Of a stretch of 57,156 nucleotides of DNA, positions 49,031 through 57,156 are shown one piece after another (the stretch's first letter is position 1; each line of letters starts with the position of its first letter). The notes beneath the pieces were generated by a model. The model ran no database searches. It saw only the letters and a list, made by a program, of their open reading frames with translations, and was not told the origin of the DNA. The translations under genes were made by a program, and so were the position numbers. The stretch is from the NCBI RefSeq assembly GCF_027492855.1, contig NZ_JAPUDY010000076.1, forward strand, positions 1 to 57,156. The letters are read 5' to 3'. The DNA comes from Acidovorax sp. (GTDB taxonomy: Bacteria; Pseudomonadota; Gammaproteobacteria; Burkholderiales; Burkholderiaceae_C).

Positions 49031-49614
49031 AACTTTTGATGGTCGATAACTACGACAGTTTTACCTACAACATCGTCCAGTACTTTGGCGAGCTGGGCGC
49101 CGACGTGGAGGTGTTCCGCAACGACGAGATCACCGTGGCCGAGATCGAGGCGCGCCTGAATGCCGGGCAGCTTGACCGCCTGGTGATCTCGCCTGGGCCT
49201 TGCTCACCGGCCGAGGCGGGTATCTCGGTGGCCGCCATCACGCACTTTGCGGGCAAGCTGCCCATTTTGGGCGTGTGCCTGGGCCACCAGGCCATTGGCG
49301 CGGCCTTTGGCGGCCGCATCATTCGTGCCCAGGAATTGATGCACGGCAAGACCAGCGTCATCACCACCACACAAAAAGGCGTGTTCGCCGGGCTGCCCGA
49401 AAAGTTCACCGTCAACCGCTACCACTCGCTGTCCATCGAGCGCGCCACCTGCCCCGACGTGCTGGAGGTGACGGCTTGGACCGATGACGGCGAGATCATG
49501 GGCGTGCGCCACAAAGAGCTGGCGATTGAAGGCGTGCAGTTCCACCCAGAGAGCATCCTCACCGAACACGGCCACGCCATGCTCAAGAACTTTCTTCTGG
49601 AGCAGCGGGCATGA
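49027..49614 (+). CDS. trpG: Anthranilate synthase component II (glutamine amidotransferase)
   Basis: A 195-aa class-I amidotransferase that supplies ammonia to TrpE. It has [22 protein letters not shown]-like [22 protein letters not shown], the oxyanion motif [11 protein letters not shown], the nucleophile Cys84 in [10 protein letters not shown], and the His/Glu of [10 protein letters not shown]. The start overlaps the chorismate mutase stop. In some bacteria the same subunit also serves aminodeoxychorismate synthase; that cannot be decided here. Confidence 0.97.
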   Translation: MKLLMVDNYDSFTYNIVQYFGELGADVEVFRNDEITVAEIEARLNAGQLDRLVISPGPCSPAEAGISVAAITHFAGKLPILGVCLGHQAIGAAFGGRIIRAQELMHGKTSVITTTQKGVFAGLPEKFTVNRYHSLSIERATCPDVLEVTAWTDDGEIMGVRHKELAIEGVQFHPESILTEHGHAMLKNFLLEQRA

Positions 49615-50282
49615 CGATCATCGACACCCACCAACTCGTGATGTTCATCGCTGCGGGCTGGCTGCTTAACCTCACGCCGGGGCCCGATGTGCTCTACATC
49701 GTCACCAATGCGCTCAAGTCTGGCACGCGCGCGGGCATCGTGGCGGGGCTGGGCATCACGGCCGGGTGTTTTGTGCACATCTTCGCGGCGGCCGTGGGTG
49801 TGGGCGCATTGCTGGCCACCTCGGCCACGGCGTTCACCGTGCTCAAGTGGGTGGGCGCGGCCTACCTGATGTGGATGGGCGTGCGCATGCTGTTTGCAAA
49901 AAAGGCGGCCGATGGCGGCAGCAGCGCGGCCCTGGCGGCTGCGCAGGCGGCCCCCGCACAAAGCACACCGCTTCGCAAGGTGTTCCTGGGTGGCTTCTGG
50001 ACCAATGTGCTCAACCCCAAGGTCGCCATCTTTTTCCTGGCCTTTGTGCCGCAGTTCATTGCACCGGGCACCGACAACAAGGCGCTGGCCTTTGTGCTGC
50101 TGGGTGTGCTGTTCAACGTCAACGCCATCCCTGTCAACACGGGCTGGGCGCTGGCGGCATCGTGGATGGCGCGGCGTGCCGGGGCTATCCAGCGCGGCAT
50201 GCACTGGCTGGACCGTGTGGCGGGCGCCATGTTTATTGGCTTTGGACTCAAGCTGGCCTTCACCGATCAACCTGCAGCGTAA
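49611..50282 (+). CDS. LysE/RhtB-family amino-acid exporter
   Basis: A 223-aa inner-membrane protein with six hydrophobic helices and the RhtB signature ([79 protein letters not shown]). It exports amino acids or similar; the substrate is unknown, but its place inside the trp cluster, overlapping trpG by 4 bp, makes Trp or an intermediate a plausible cargo. It precedes trpD by 19 bp. Confidence 0.9.
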   Translation: MTIIDTHQLVMFIAAGWLLNLTPGPDVLYIVTNALKSGTRAGIVAGLGITAGCFVHIFAAAVGVGALLATSATAFTVLKWVGAAYLMWMGVRMLFAKKAADGGSSAALAAAQAAPAQSTPLRKVFLGGFWTNVLNPKVAIFFLAFVPQFIAPGTDNKALAFVLLGVLFNVNAIPVNTGWALAASWMARRAGAIQRGMHWLDRVAGAMFIGFGLKLAFTDQPAA

Positions 50283-50301
50283 AAATCAGGAGACACACAC
50301 C

Positions 50302-51333
50302 ATGCCTATTTCCCCCCAGGAAGCGCTGCAGCGCACCATCGAACACCGCGAAATTTTCCACGATGAGATGCTGCACCTGATGCGCCTCATCATGAACGGC
50401 GAGCTCTCGCCCGTCATGACGTCCGCCATCCTGACCGGCCTGCGCGTGAAAAAGGAAACCATCGGCGAGATCACCGCCGCCGCGCAGGTAATGCGCGAGT
50501 TCAGCACCAAGGTCCACGTCAAGGACCCGACCCACATGGTGGACATCGTGGGCACGGGCGGCGACGGCGCGCACACCTTCAACATCTCCACCTGCTCCAT
50601 GTTCGTGGCGGCGGCGGCGGGCGCCAAGGTCAGCAAACACGGCGGGCGCAGCGTGTCGAGCAAAAGCGGCAGCGCCGATGTGATGGAGGCCCTGGGCGTC
50701 CACATCAACCTCAAGCCCGAGCAGATCGCCCAATGCATCGCCGATGTGGGCATCGGCTTCATGTTCGCGCCCAACCACCACCCGGCCATGAAGAACGTGG
50801 CCCCCGTGCGCAAGGAGTTGGGCGTGCGCACCATCTTCAACATCCTGGGCCCGCTGACCAACCCGGCGGGGGCGCCCAACATTCTGATGGGCGTGTTCCA
50901 CCCCGACCTCGTCGGCATCCAGGTGCGCGCCCTGCAGCGCCTGGGCACCGAGCATGCAATGGTGGTCTATGGCCGTGATGGCATGGATGAAGTGAGCCTG
51001 GGCGCCGCCACGCTGGTGGGCGAGCTCAAGAACGGCCAGATCACCGAATATGAAATCCACCCCGAAGACTTCGGCCTCAGCATGTCCAGCAACCGCGCGC
51101 TCAAGGTCGAAACGCCCGAGCAGTCGCGCGAGATGCTGCTCGGCGTGCTCAAGGGCGAACCCGGCGCCGCGCTGGACATCGTGTGCCTGAATGCTGGAGT
51201 GGCGCTGTACGCCGCCAACGTGGTGGATTCGGTGCCCGCCGGGCTGGCCAAGGCGCGCGCCGCGGTCGCTTCGGGTGCGGCGCTGGCCAAGCTGGAGCAA
51301 CTGGCCATGCGCACGCATGCGCTGGCGGCTTAG
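50302..51333 (+). CDS. trpD: Anthranilate phosphoribosyltransferase
   Basis: A 343-aa enzyme that joins anthranilate to PRPP. Motifs: [94 protein letters not shown] (PRPP and Mg sites), and [27 protein letters not shown]. The start at 50302 is preceded by an AGGAGA ribosome site and gives the family length; an upstream in-frame extension overlaps the exporter and is not used. Confidence 0.97.
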   Translation: MPISPQEALQRTIEHREIFHDEMLHLMRLIMNGELSPVMTSAILTGLRVKKETIGEITAAAQVMREFSTKVHVKDPTHMVDIVGTGGDGAHTFNISTCSMFVAAAAGAKVSKHGGRSVSSKSGSADVMEALGVHINLKPEQIAQCIADVGIGFMFAPNHHPAMKNVAPVRKELGVRTIFNILGPLTNPAGAPNILMGVFHPDLVGIQVRALQRLGTEHAMVVYGRDGMDEVSLGAATLVGELKNGQITEYEIHPEDFGLSMSSNRALKVETPEQSREMLLGVLKGEPGAALDIVCLNAGVALYAANVVDSVPAGLAKARAAVASGAALAKLEQLAMRTHALAA

Positions 51334-51368
51334 TTGGTCAGCGCACGGTCTTTTCTCTGCCATTGCCC

Positions 51369-51998
51369 ATGCCTTACCAGCCGTCGAGATCGCCTAAGGT
51401 TGACCATCGGCCTTTGCACAGCGTTGCGGATCTGGCCCTGACTTTGCCGCGAGTGCAGCGCGTGCTTCTTCCGGACGAACTCAGCAAGCCAGCGGGCCCA
51501 TGGGTGACCGCTGGCACGACGGGTCTGGTAGCTCTGATCGCTGGGTGGCAACTGCTGCAGGTCCCTGGATTTCAGGCCCCACCCGCCAAATGGGCTGTGA
51601 TCGGGATAACTGGCTTGTTGGCTGGCGTCGCCATCTGGTGGAAGGATCGCCAGAGTTTCAGCAGGGAGTACTGGCTCGTCGATTTTGCGCAGGGCCGTAT
51701 ATTGCCTGTAGGCCGAAGCGATAGGGAACCCATAGTGATTGATCCCAACGAACACAGCCTGGGGTGCTATTTGGCTGGTGGCTCCAGCGGTCCGCCGTCC
51801 TATGCGCTGGAGTTGCGCCATGTGCGGCGTGGCCCGGTGGCCCAGTTGTCCTCCGTACCTTTAACAGGGTTCGGGCAACGCTTAGAGAACGAGCGCCAGC
51901 AGCTCGACCTTTGCGTTGACTTGTTGGCCCAGAGGCTTCGAATTCGACGCTCAGGCGAACCCTTGGTGGATGCGAGCCGTCGCCGGTCGGCGCCCTGA
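51369..51998 (+). CDS. Membrane protein of unknown function in the trp cluster
   Basis: A 209-aa product with two predicted membrane helices (residues ~44-66 and ~70-86: [35 protein letters not shown]) and a C-terminal soluble domain rich in Arg and Leu ([47 protein letters not shown]). I do not recognise the family. GC and codon use are lower than in trpD and trpC on either side, suggesting insertion into the operon. The ATG at 51369 is chosen because the frame upstream overlaps trpD. Confidence 0.6.
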   Translation: MPYQPSRSPKVDHRPLHSVADLALTLPRVQRVLLPDELSKPAGPWVTAGTTGLVALIAGWQLLQVPGFQAPPAKWAVIGITGLLAGVAIWWKDRQSFSREYWLVDFAQGRILPVGRSDREPIVIDPNEHSLGCYLAGGSSGPPSYALELRHVRRGPVAQLSSVPLTGFGQRLENERQQLDLCVDLLAQRLRIRRSGEPLVDASRRRSAP

Positions 51999-52030
51999 CA
52001 CTCAACCCTCAATTTTTCACTGATTGCATC

Positions 52031-52831
52031 ATGTCCGACATCCTCAACAAAATCGTGGCCGTCAAGCACGAAGAAGTGGCCGCCGCCAAAAAGCGCCTGC
52101 CCTTCGACGTGATCCGCGCCGACGCCGAGAGCCGCGTGCTCACGCGCGACTTTGAAGGCGCGCTGCGCGCCAAGATCGCCAAGGGCCAGGCGGCGGTGAT
52201 TGCCGAGGTCAAGAAGGCCAGCCCCAGCAAGGGCGTGCTGCGTGCCGACTTCGAGCCAGCCGACATTGCGCAAAGCTATATGGAAGGTGATGGCAAGGTC
52301 AGCGCTGCCTGCCTGTCTGTGCTGACCGATCGGCAGTTCTTTCAGGGCCAACCCGACTACCTGAAACAAGCCCGTGCCAGCACCTTGCTTCCCGTGCTGC
52401 GCAAGGATTTCATGGTGGATGCGTATCAGATCTACGAGTCGCGCGCCATGGGTGCCGACGCCATTTTGCTGATCGCCGCCTGCCTGGATGACACGCAGAT
52501 GGCCGACTTCGAGGCCATCGCCCGCAGCCTGGACATGGCCGTGTTGGTGGAGGTGCATGACCGGCCCGAGCTGGAGCGGGCGCTCAAGCTCAAGACCCCG
52601 CTGGTGGGCATCAACAACCGCAACCTGCGCACCTTTGACGTCACGCTCGACACCACCCTGGGCATGCTCAAGGATGTGCCTGCTGACCGCTTGCTGGTCA
52701 CCGAGTCCGGCATCCTCAAACCCGCCGATGTGAAGACGATGCGCGACGCGGGCGTGCATGCCTTCCTGGTGGGCGAGGCCTTCATGCGGGCGGACGACCC
52801 AGGCCTGGCCCTGGCCCAGCTTTTTGCCTGA
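52031..52831 (+). CDS. trpC: Indole-3-glycerol-phosphate synthase
   Basis: A 266-aa TIM barrel that forms indole-3-glycerol phosphate from CdRP. Family motifs: [50 protein letters not shown] (catalytic Lys/Ser region), [66 protein letters not shown] and [35 protein letters not shown]. It follows the unknown orf after a 32-bp gap and precedes ung after a repeat copy. Confidence 0.97.
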   Translation: MSDILNKIVAVKHEEVAAAKKRLPFDVIRADAESRVLTRDFEGALRAKIAKGQAAVIAEVKKASPSKGVLRADFEPADIAQSYMEGDGKVSAACLSVLTDRQFFQGQPDYLKQARASTLLPVLRKDFMVDAYQIYESRAMGADAILLIAACLDDTQMADFEAIARSLDMAVLVEVHDRPELERALKLKTPLVGINNRNLRTFDVTLDTTLGMLKDVPADRLLVTESGILKPADVKTMRDAGVHAFLVGEAFMRADDPGLALAQLFA

Positions 52832-52842
52832 GTGCTGCGAAT

Positions 52843-52897
52843 GCTATTATTTTAATAGCTGTTTGCGCTTATTTATAAAGCGCTAGAGGCCATTTTG
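52843..52897 (+). repeat. Dispersed two-stem repeat, copy between trpC and ung
   Basis: Two stems: GCTATTA (52843-52849), loop TTT, TAATAGC (52853-52859), a perfect 7-bp stem; then TTGCGCTT...AAAGCGCTAG (52864-52886). It ends GAGGCCATTTTGA directly before the ung start at 52901. It is sense-oriented with both flanking genes and shows that the element has two hairpins. Confidence 0.85.
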
Positions 52898-52900
52898 ACC

Positions 52901-53623
52901 ATGAATCCATCCACCCAGCACCCCACCCAGCTCCAGAGCGCCAACCCAGCCGACTGGCCGGTTGCCCCTGGCTGGCAACCCCTGGTGGATGCCTTTTTTG
53001 CCGGTGCACGTGGACAGGCGCTGCTCACCTTTTTGCAGACACGGCTGCAGGCGGGCGCGGCGATTTTTCCGCCAGCGCCGCTGCGGGCGCTGGACCTCAC
53101 GCCGCCCGAAGAGGTGCGCGTGGTCATTTTGGGGCAGGACCCGTACCACGGCCGGGGCCAGGCCGAGGGGCTGGCGTTTTCGGTGGCACCGGGCGTGCCG
53201 TTGCCCCCCTCGCTGCGCAACATCTTCAAGGAGATGCAGCGCGATTTGGGTACGCCTTTCCCGGCGATGCCCGAGCCCGGCGGCAGCCTGGTGAAGTGGG
53301 CAAAAAACGGCGTGCTGTTGCTCAACACCGGCCTCACGGTGGAAGAGGGCCAGGCCGCCAGCCACGCAGGCAAGGGCTGGGAGGAGCTGACCGACGCCGT
53401 CATCCGCCATGTGGCCGAGGGCCCGCGCCCCGTGGTGTTCATGCTCTGGGGCTCGCACGCCCAATCCAAGCGCGCCTGGATTCCGGCCAACCGGGGGCAT
53501 CTGGTGCTCACCTCCAACCACCCCTCGCCGCTGTCGGCACTGCGCCCGCCCGTGCCGTTCATCGGCAACGGGCATTTTGGCAAGGCGCGGGCTTTTCGCC
53601 AGCAGCAAGAAAGCCAGGGCTGA
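52901..53623 (+). CDS. ung: Uracil-DNA glycosylase
   Basis: A 240-aa family-1 enzyme that removes uracil from DNA. Motifs: the catalytic Asp80 in [59 protein letters not shown] and the substrate His in [11 protein letters not shown]. The ATG at 52901 is right after the repeat; a TTG two codons upstream is less likely. The C-terminus is normal. The gene is convergent with a LysR gene. Confidence 0.95.
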   Translation: MNPSTQHPTQLQSANPADWPVAPGWQPLVDAFFAGARGQALLTFLQTRLQAGAAIFPPAPLRALDLTPPEEVRVVILGQDPYHGRGQAEGLAFSVAPGVPLPPSLRNIFKEMQRDLGTPFPAMPEPGGSLVKWAKNGVLLLNTGLTVEEGQAASHAGKGWEELTDAVIRHVAEGPRPVVFMLWGSHAQSKRAWIPANRGHLVLTSNHPSPLSALRPPVPFIGNGHFGKARAFRQQQESQG

Positions 53624-53629
53624 GTTTCG

Positions 53630-54538
53630 TCACGCCGCTGGCAAGCGCTCCCTGAGCAGCTCCATAAATGCCTGCACGGCCACCGGCAGGCTGCGCCCGG
53701 CCAGGGTCTGGATCTCGATGTCGCGCAAGTCCATGCCGGGGTCGCTGATGGGCAGGGCCACGATGGCGCGCTGGGCCACCAGGTGGCGCACCGCGATCTC
53801 GCTGGCCACCGACAGCCCGCCGCCCTGCTGCACGAAGTGAATCACCGTCCTGGCATGGTTGCTGATGAGCACCGGTGCCAGTTGCAGCCCCTGGCGGCTG
53901 CACACGATGTCGATCATCTGGCGCACCGCAGTTTCGGCGGGCGGTAGGGCCAGGGGGTACGCGGCCATCTGCGCCAGCGTCAGGCTGCCCGCGTCCGCCA
54001 ACGGGTGGCCGGGCGGCAGCAGGGCCAGCACTGGTGCGCTTTGGCGGTAGGCCACCGCAATGTCTTTGTGCGGTGAGCGGCTGAAGCACAGGCCGATGTC
54101 GGCTGTGCCGCTACGCACCGCCTCGGGCACCTGGGCCGTGGGCAGCGAGATCACGCTGAACTGGATGCCGGTGTGCGTGCGCTGGAACTCCACACACAGG
54201 CGCGGCACCAGCTCGTTGGCAAAGGCATCGGACGTGGCCAGCCGCACCTGGCCCGCGCGCAGGCCTTGTAGCGCGCCGATCTCGCCCAGTGCGCGCTCGG
54301 CGTCCAGCACCGCGCGCCGGGCGTGCACGGCCAAAATTTCGCCCGCCGCCGTCAGCACCATGCCACGCGGGTGCCGCTCGAACAGCGGCGTGCCCAATTG
54401 CGCCTCCAGCCCCGCGATCTGGCGGCTCAGCGCCGAGGCGGCCACATGCAGCCGTGCCGAGGCTTCGGTGAGCGAGCCGCTCTGGGCCACTTCCAGAAAA
54501 TAGCGCAGGGAGGTGTCTTGCAGCAGGTGGGGGCGCAT
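53630..54538 (-). CDS. LysR-family transcriptional regulator
   Basis: A 302-aa LysR protein: LLQDTSLRYFLEVAQSGSLTEASARLHVAASALSRQIAGLEAQLGTPLFERHPRGMVLTAAG, then an effector domain (VRLATSDAFANELVPRLCVEF; IGLCFSRSPHKDIAVAYRQSAPVLALLPPGHPLADAG). The start at 54538 precedes the helix-turn-helix; a longer frame upstream has unrelated residues. Divergent from a Bug receptor across 181 bp with a symmetric motif. Probably controls it. Confidence 0.9.
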   Translation of the reverse strand: MRPHLLQDTSLRYFLEVAQSGSLTEASARLHVAASALSRQIAGLEAQLGTPLFERHPRGMVLTAAGEILAVHARRAVLDAERALGEIGALQGLRAGQVRLATSDAFANELVPRLCVEFQRTHTGIQFSVISLPTAQVPEAVRSGTADIGLCFSRSPHKDIAVAYRQSAPVLALLPPGHPLADAGSLTLAQMAAYPLALPPAETAVRQMIDIVCSRQGLQLAPVLISNHARTVIHFVQQGGGLSVASEIAVRHLVAQRAIVALPISDPGMDLRDIEIQTLAGRSLPVAVQAFMELLRERLPAA

Positions 54539-54581
54539 GGCGGGGGGCTGGTTTGCCTGTTTGAAGTGATGAGTATGAAGT

Positions 54582-54602
54582 GCTTTGCTGTAATGGCAAA
54601 GC
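54582..54602. promoter_or_regulatory. Inverted repeat in the LysR/Bug divergent region
   Basis: GCTTTGC (54582-54588) and GCAAAGC (54596-54602) are perfect reverse complements with a 7-bp spacer TGTAATG, 44 bp upstream of the LysR start. The size and symmetry match LysR-type recognition sites; assignment is by position. Confidence 0.55.
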
Positions 54603-54719
54603 TGTTTGCCGAATCGGTGTTGGTCATTCGCGGCCTGCGTTCCTAAGATGGTTGCTCGCCACGGCCGGGGCCACTGCCTTCCTGCCACCTGTGTCCTACC
54701 GCTTTTGGGGAGTGCCTTT

Positions 54720-55703
54720 ATGCGTCGTTCATCTTGGGGTCGTGGCCTGTGTGGCCTGGTGTTGCTGATGGCCGGGGTGGCGGGCGCCCATGCGCAAGCC
54801 GCCTGGCCCGACCGCCCCGTGCGGGTGATCGTGCCCTTTCCGGCCAGTGGCGCGACCGATCTGGTGGCCCGCGTGGTCACGCAGCGCGTGGCGGCTGATC
54901 TGGGCCAGCAGATGGTCGTGGACAACAAGCCCGGCGCGGGCGGCACCATCGGCACGGCCGAGGCCGCCAAGGCGCCTGCCGACGGCTACACACTGCTGCT
55001 CACCACCAGCAGCACCCACGCCATCTCGCCCCACCTGATGCCGCGCCTGGCCTATGACGCGCGCAAGGACTTCACGCCCGTGGCCCACCTGGCCGACGCG
55101 CCCAGCGTGTTGCTGGTCACGCCCTCGCTGCCGGTCAAAACGGTGGCCGAGCTGATCGCCTACGCCAAGGCACACCCCGGCAAGCTCAACTACGCCACCA
55201 GCGGCAACGGCACCATCGTGCACCTGAACTCCGCCGCCTTCATCGCCCAGGCGGGCGTGGAGATGGCGCATGTGCCTTACAAAGGCACGGCCCTGGCCAT
55301 CCCCGACCTGGTGGCCGGGCAGACGCATGTGCTGTTCGACTCGCTGCCTACGGGCATGCCACATGCCAAGAACGGCCGCCTGCGCGCCCTGGCCGTGACC
55401 AGCGAAAAGCGCAGCGCACTGGCCCCCGAGCTGCCCACCCTGGCCGAGTCGGGCCTGCCGGGCTACTCGTCGGTGACCTGGTTTGGCGTGTACCTGCCCG
55501 CTGGGGCCCCGCCCGCGCTGGTGGAGCGCATCCACCAGGCCTTTGCCAAGGCCGTGCAGGCGCCGGACGTGGTAGCCAGCCTGGCCAAGCTGGGCCTGGA
55601 ACCCGCCGCCCCCAGCACCCCGGCGCAGTTTGGCGCGATGGTGCAGGCCGACAGCAACCGCTGGGCATCGGTCATTCGCCAACACAAAATCTCGATCGAA
55701 TAA
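54720..55703 (+). CDS. Bug-family tripartite tricarboxylate receptor (TctC-like)
   Basis: A 327-aa periplasmic binding protein with a signal peptide (residues ~1-26, LCGLVLLMAGVAGAHAQ). The Bug pattern is complete: WPDRPVRVIVPFPASGATDLVARVVTQRVAADLGQQMVVDNKPGAGGTIGTAEAAKAPADGYTLL, VPYKGTALAIPDLVAGQTHVLFDSLPTGMPH, and LPTLAESGLPGYSSVTWFGVYLPAGAP. Such proteins capture carboxylates for tctAB-type transporters; no permease genes are adjacent, so it may act with a distant one or as a sensor. It is next to a gamma-glutamyltransferase-like gene. Confidence 0.93.
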   Translation: MRRSSWGRGLCGLVLLMAGVAGAHAQAAWPDRPVRVIVPFPASGATDLVARVVTQRVAADLGQQMVVDNKPGAGGTIGTAEAAKAPADGYTLLLTTSSTHAISPHLMPRLAYDARKDFTPVAHLADAPSVLLVTPSLPVKTVAELIAYAKAHPGKLNYATSGNGTIVHLNSAAFIAQAGVEMAHVPYKGTALAIPDLVAGQTHVLFDSLPTGMPHAKNGRLRALAVTSEKRSALAPELPTLAESGLPGYSSVTWFGVYLPAGAPPALVERIHQAFAKAVQAPDVVASLAKLGLEPAAPSTPAQFGAMVQADSNRWASVIRQHKISIE

Positions 55704-55712
55704 CCCCCCTGA

Positions 55713-55725
55713 GGCGCTGTGCGCC
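55713..55725 (+). terminator. Small hairpin after the Bug gene
   Basis: GGCGC (55713-55717) and GCGCC (55721-55725) with a TGT loop, 10 bp after the Bug stop. No U-run; a stronger terminator follows at 55794. Confidence 0.4.
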
Positions 55726-55793
55726 GGACGACGCCCTCGGTGCGGGGCAGCCCTTCCTCGGCGTCCCTCGCAGGGGCCGCGCCAGTTTCATGC

Positions 55794-55814
55794 CACGCGT
55801 GCTTCGCGTGTTTT
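55794..55814 (+). terminator. Rho-independent terminator upstream of the last gene
   Basis: CACGCG (55794-55799), loop TGCTT, CGCGTG (55805-55810), then TTTT. A compact stem with a U-run, probably ending the Bug transcript. The gap between Bug and the next gene (55704-55828) otherwise holds only low-complexity G+C-rich sequence. Confidence 0.6.
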
Positions 55815-55828
55815 GGAGTCAAAAATTC

Positions 55829-57156
55829 ATGAATACCCATCCACTCGACTGGTCCCTTCCCTACGCCTCCCACCGCAGTGCGGTGATGGGGCGCAATGTG
55901 GTGTCGGCCTCGCAGCCGCTGGCGGCGCAAGCGGGCCTGCGGATGCTGCTGGCGGGCGGCAACGCGGTGGATGCCGCGCTGGCGGCGGCCATGGCGCTCA
56001 CCGTGGTCGAGCCCACGGGCTGCGGCATCGGCAGCGATGGTTTTGCCATCGTATGGGATGGCAAGGAACTGCACGGGCTCAATGCCTCTGGTCGCTCGCC
56101 CGCCGCCTGGACGCCAGAGTATTTCGAGAAGCGGGGCGGCATCCCTGAGATGGGCTGGAACGCTGTCACCGTGCCCGGCGCCGTGTCGGCCTGGGTGGCT
56201 TTGTCCAAACGCCTGGGCAAGCTGCCGTTTGCGCAACTGGCCCAGCCAGCCATTGGCTACGCGCGCCATGGCTTTCCTGTCTCGCCCACCATTGCACGGC
56301 TGTGGGCGTTGGGTGCGGCCAAGCTGGGCGCGCAGCCGGGCTTTGCCGAGTGCTTCATGCCGGGGGGGCGTGCGCCGCAGGCCGGTGAGATTTTCCGCAG
56401 CGAAGCCCACGCCCGCACGCTGGAGCTGATTGCAGAAACCGAGGGCGAAGCCTTCTACCGGGGCGTGATTGCCGAGCGCATGGTGGCGCATGCGCAGGCC
56501 AACGGCGGCGCGATGACGCTGGCCGATCTGGCGGCACACCGGGCCGACTGGGTGGGCACCATCCAGCAGCGTTTTGGTGATTCGGTGATCCACGAGATTC
56601 CGCCCAACGGCCAGGGCATCGCTGCGCTGATGGCACTGGGCATGCTGGATGCCCACGGCATTGGCACCCACCCGGTGGACGACGTGGAGACTGTGCACGC
56701 CAGCATCGAGGCCATGAAACTCGCCTTTGCCGACCTGCACCAGTACAACGCCGACATCGACGCCATGCAAGTGGCACCGTGCGAACTGCTCGATACCGAC
56801 TACCTGCGCCGCCGCGCGGCCCTGATCGACAACGAGCGCGCGGGCGACCCCGGCGCGGGTGCGCCGCGCCCTGGTGGCACGGTGTACCTGGCGGCGGCGG
56901 ATGCCTCGGGCATGATGGTGTCGTTCATCCAGTCCAACTACATGGGTTTTGGCTCGGGCGTGGTGGTGCCGGGTACCGGCATCAGCCTGCAGAACCGGGG
57001 CCACGGCTTCAACCTCACGCCCGGCCATGCCAACCAGGTGGCCCCGCGCAAGCGCCCCTCGCACACCATCATCCCGGCCTTTGCCATGCATGCCGACGGC
57101 ACACCCCAGATGGCGTTTGGCGTGATGGGCGGCCCCATGCAAAGCCAGGGCCACAC
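55829..57156 (+). CDS. Gamma-glutamyltransferase-family protein (5' part only)
   Basis: The first 442 codons of a gamma-glutamyltransferase-like protein; the stop lies beyond the right edge. The start (MNTHPLDWSLPYASHRSAVMGRNVVSASQPLAAQAGLRML) and the N-terminal part match the large subunit (GNAVDAALAAAMALTVVEPTGCGIGSDGFAI). The autocleavage Thr appears as GGTVYLAAADASGMMVSFIQSNYMGFGSG, followed by PSHTIIPAFAMHADGTPQMAFGVMGG. It transfers or hydrolyses gamma-glutamyl or related amide bonds. There is no signal peptide, so it may be cytoplasmic. ATG 55829 chosen by position and family start. Confidence 0.88.
   Translation, partial: MNTHPLDWSLPYASHRSAVMGRNVVSASQPLAAQAGLRMLLAGGNAVDAALAAAMALTVVEPTGCGIGSDGFAIVWDGKELHGLNASGRSPAAWTPEYFEKRGGIPEMGWNAVTVPGAVSAWVALSKRLGKLPFAQLAQPAIGYARHGFPVSPTIARLWALGAAKLGAQPGFAECFMPGGRAPQAGEIFRSEAHARTLELIAETEGEAFYRGVIAERMVAHAQANGGAMTLADLAAHRADWVGTIQQRFGDSVIHEIPPNGQGIAALMALGMLDAHGIGTHPVDDVETVHASIEAMKLAFADLHQYNADIDAMQVAPCELLDTDYLRRRAALIDNERAGDPGAGAPRPGGTVYLAAADASGMMVSFIQSNYMGFGSGVVVPGTGISLQNRGHGFNLTPGHANQVAPRKRPSHTIIPAFAMHADGTPQMAFGVMGGPMQSQGH

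Noticed and set aside
53630-54970. A longer start for the LysR gene at 54970
   Set aside because: The extra residues would overlap the Bug promoter region and do not resemble LysR N-termini.
1-57156. CRISPR arrays, tRNA or rRNA genes
   Set aside because: No regularly spaced repeats with unique spacers and no cloverleaf or rRNA-like sequence were seen by eye; a tRNA scan would settle this.

Overview
The window reads as a chromosomal segment of a GC-rich betaproteobacterium, most likely Comamonadaceae (Acidovorax-like). The support is the protein content (lptB-rpoN, an rpe-gph-trp cluster, Bug and TRAP solute receptors, many LysR regulators), uniformly high GC, and a ~56-bp dispersed repeat that I associate with this family. 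No taxonomic search was run. I see no rRNA, tRNA, CRISPR array, insertion sequence or integrase.

Layout. 1-6.2 kb: the end of lptB, rpoN (sigma-54), a broken VOC gene, two small secreted proteins, a thioesterase, an RlmL-type RNA methyltransferase, a PIN protein and a complete ccdAB toxin-antitoxin pair with a perfect inverted-repeat operator. 6.2-11.7 kb: acetyltransferase, a small kinase overlapping an FMN glutamate-synthase-like protein, a YecA/SEC-C protein, a low-GC HAD phosphatase and an NTF2-like protein. 11.8-22.6 kb: a coherent catabolic island around a LysR gene. One arm has an SDR, TRAP transporter dctPQM, a hydroxyacid dehydrogenase and a split transketolase. The other arm has a second, full-length transketolase and a D-2-hydroxyacid dehydrogenase. 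22.6-33 kb: pncC-pgpA, a DUF4139 protein, two LysR-controlled pairs, thiL, YbdK ligase and an antiporter. 33-42.5 kb: a Gcr-type membrane protein, apaG, rpe, and a two-component system divergent from an SPFH protein plus a secreted SH3 protein. 42.5-54 kb: gph, two chalcone-isomerase-like paralogues flanking a chemoreceptor, then trpE-chorismate mutase-trpG-lysE-trpD-orf-trpC and ung, with a candidate trp leader peptide and attenuator. 54-57 kb: LysR divergent from a Bug receptor, then a truncated gamma-glutamyltransferase-like gene.

How the genes work together. The trp genes make anthranilate and indole-glycerol phosphate from chorismate; rpe and gph are their usual neighbours but are now separated from them by accessory genes. 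The island at 12-22 kb looks like import of an anionic sugar acid or hydroxy acid, its oxidation or reduction by three dehydrogenases, and two-carbon transfer by two transketolases. Its substrate is unknown.

The most interesting signals are: (1) a two-stem-loop repeat found between genes and also in frame inside rpoN, an rlmL-like gene, pncC and thiL, always in the sense direction of its gene; (2) the double-transketolase island; (3) the HK/RR-SPFH-SH3 locus with symmetric promoter motifs; (4) a possible leaderless trp leader peptide.
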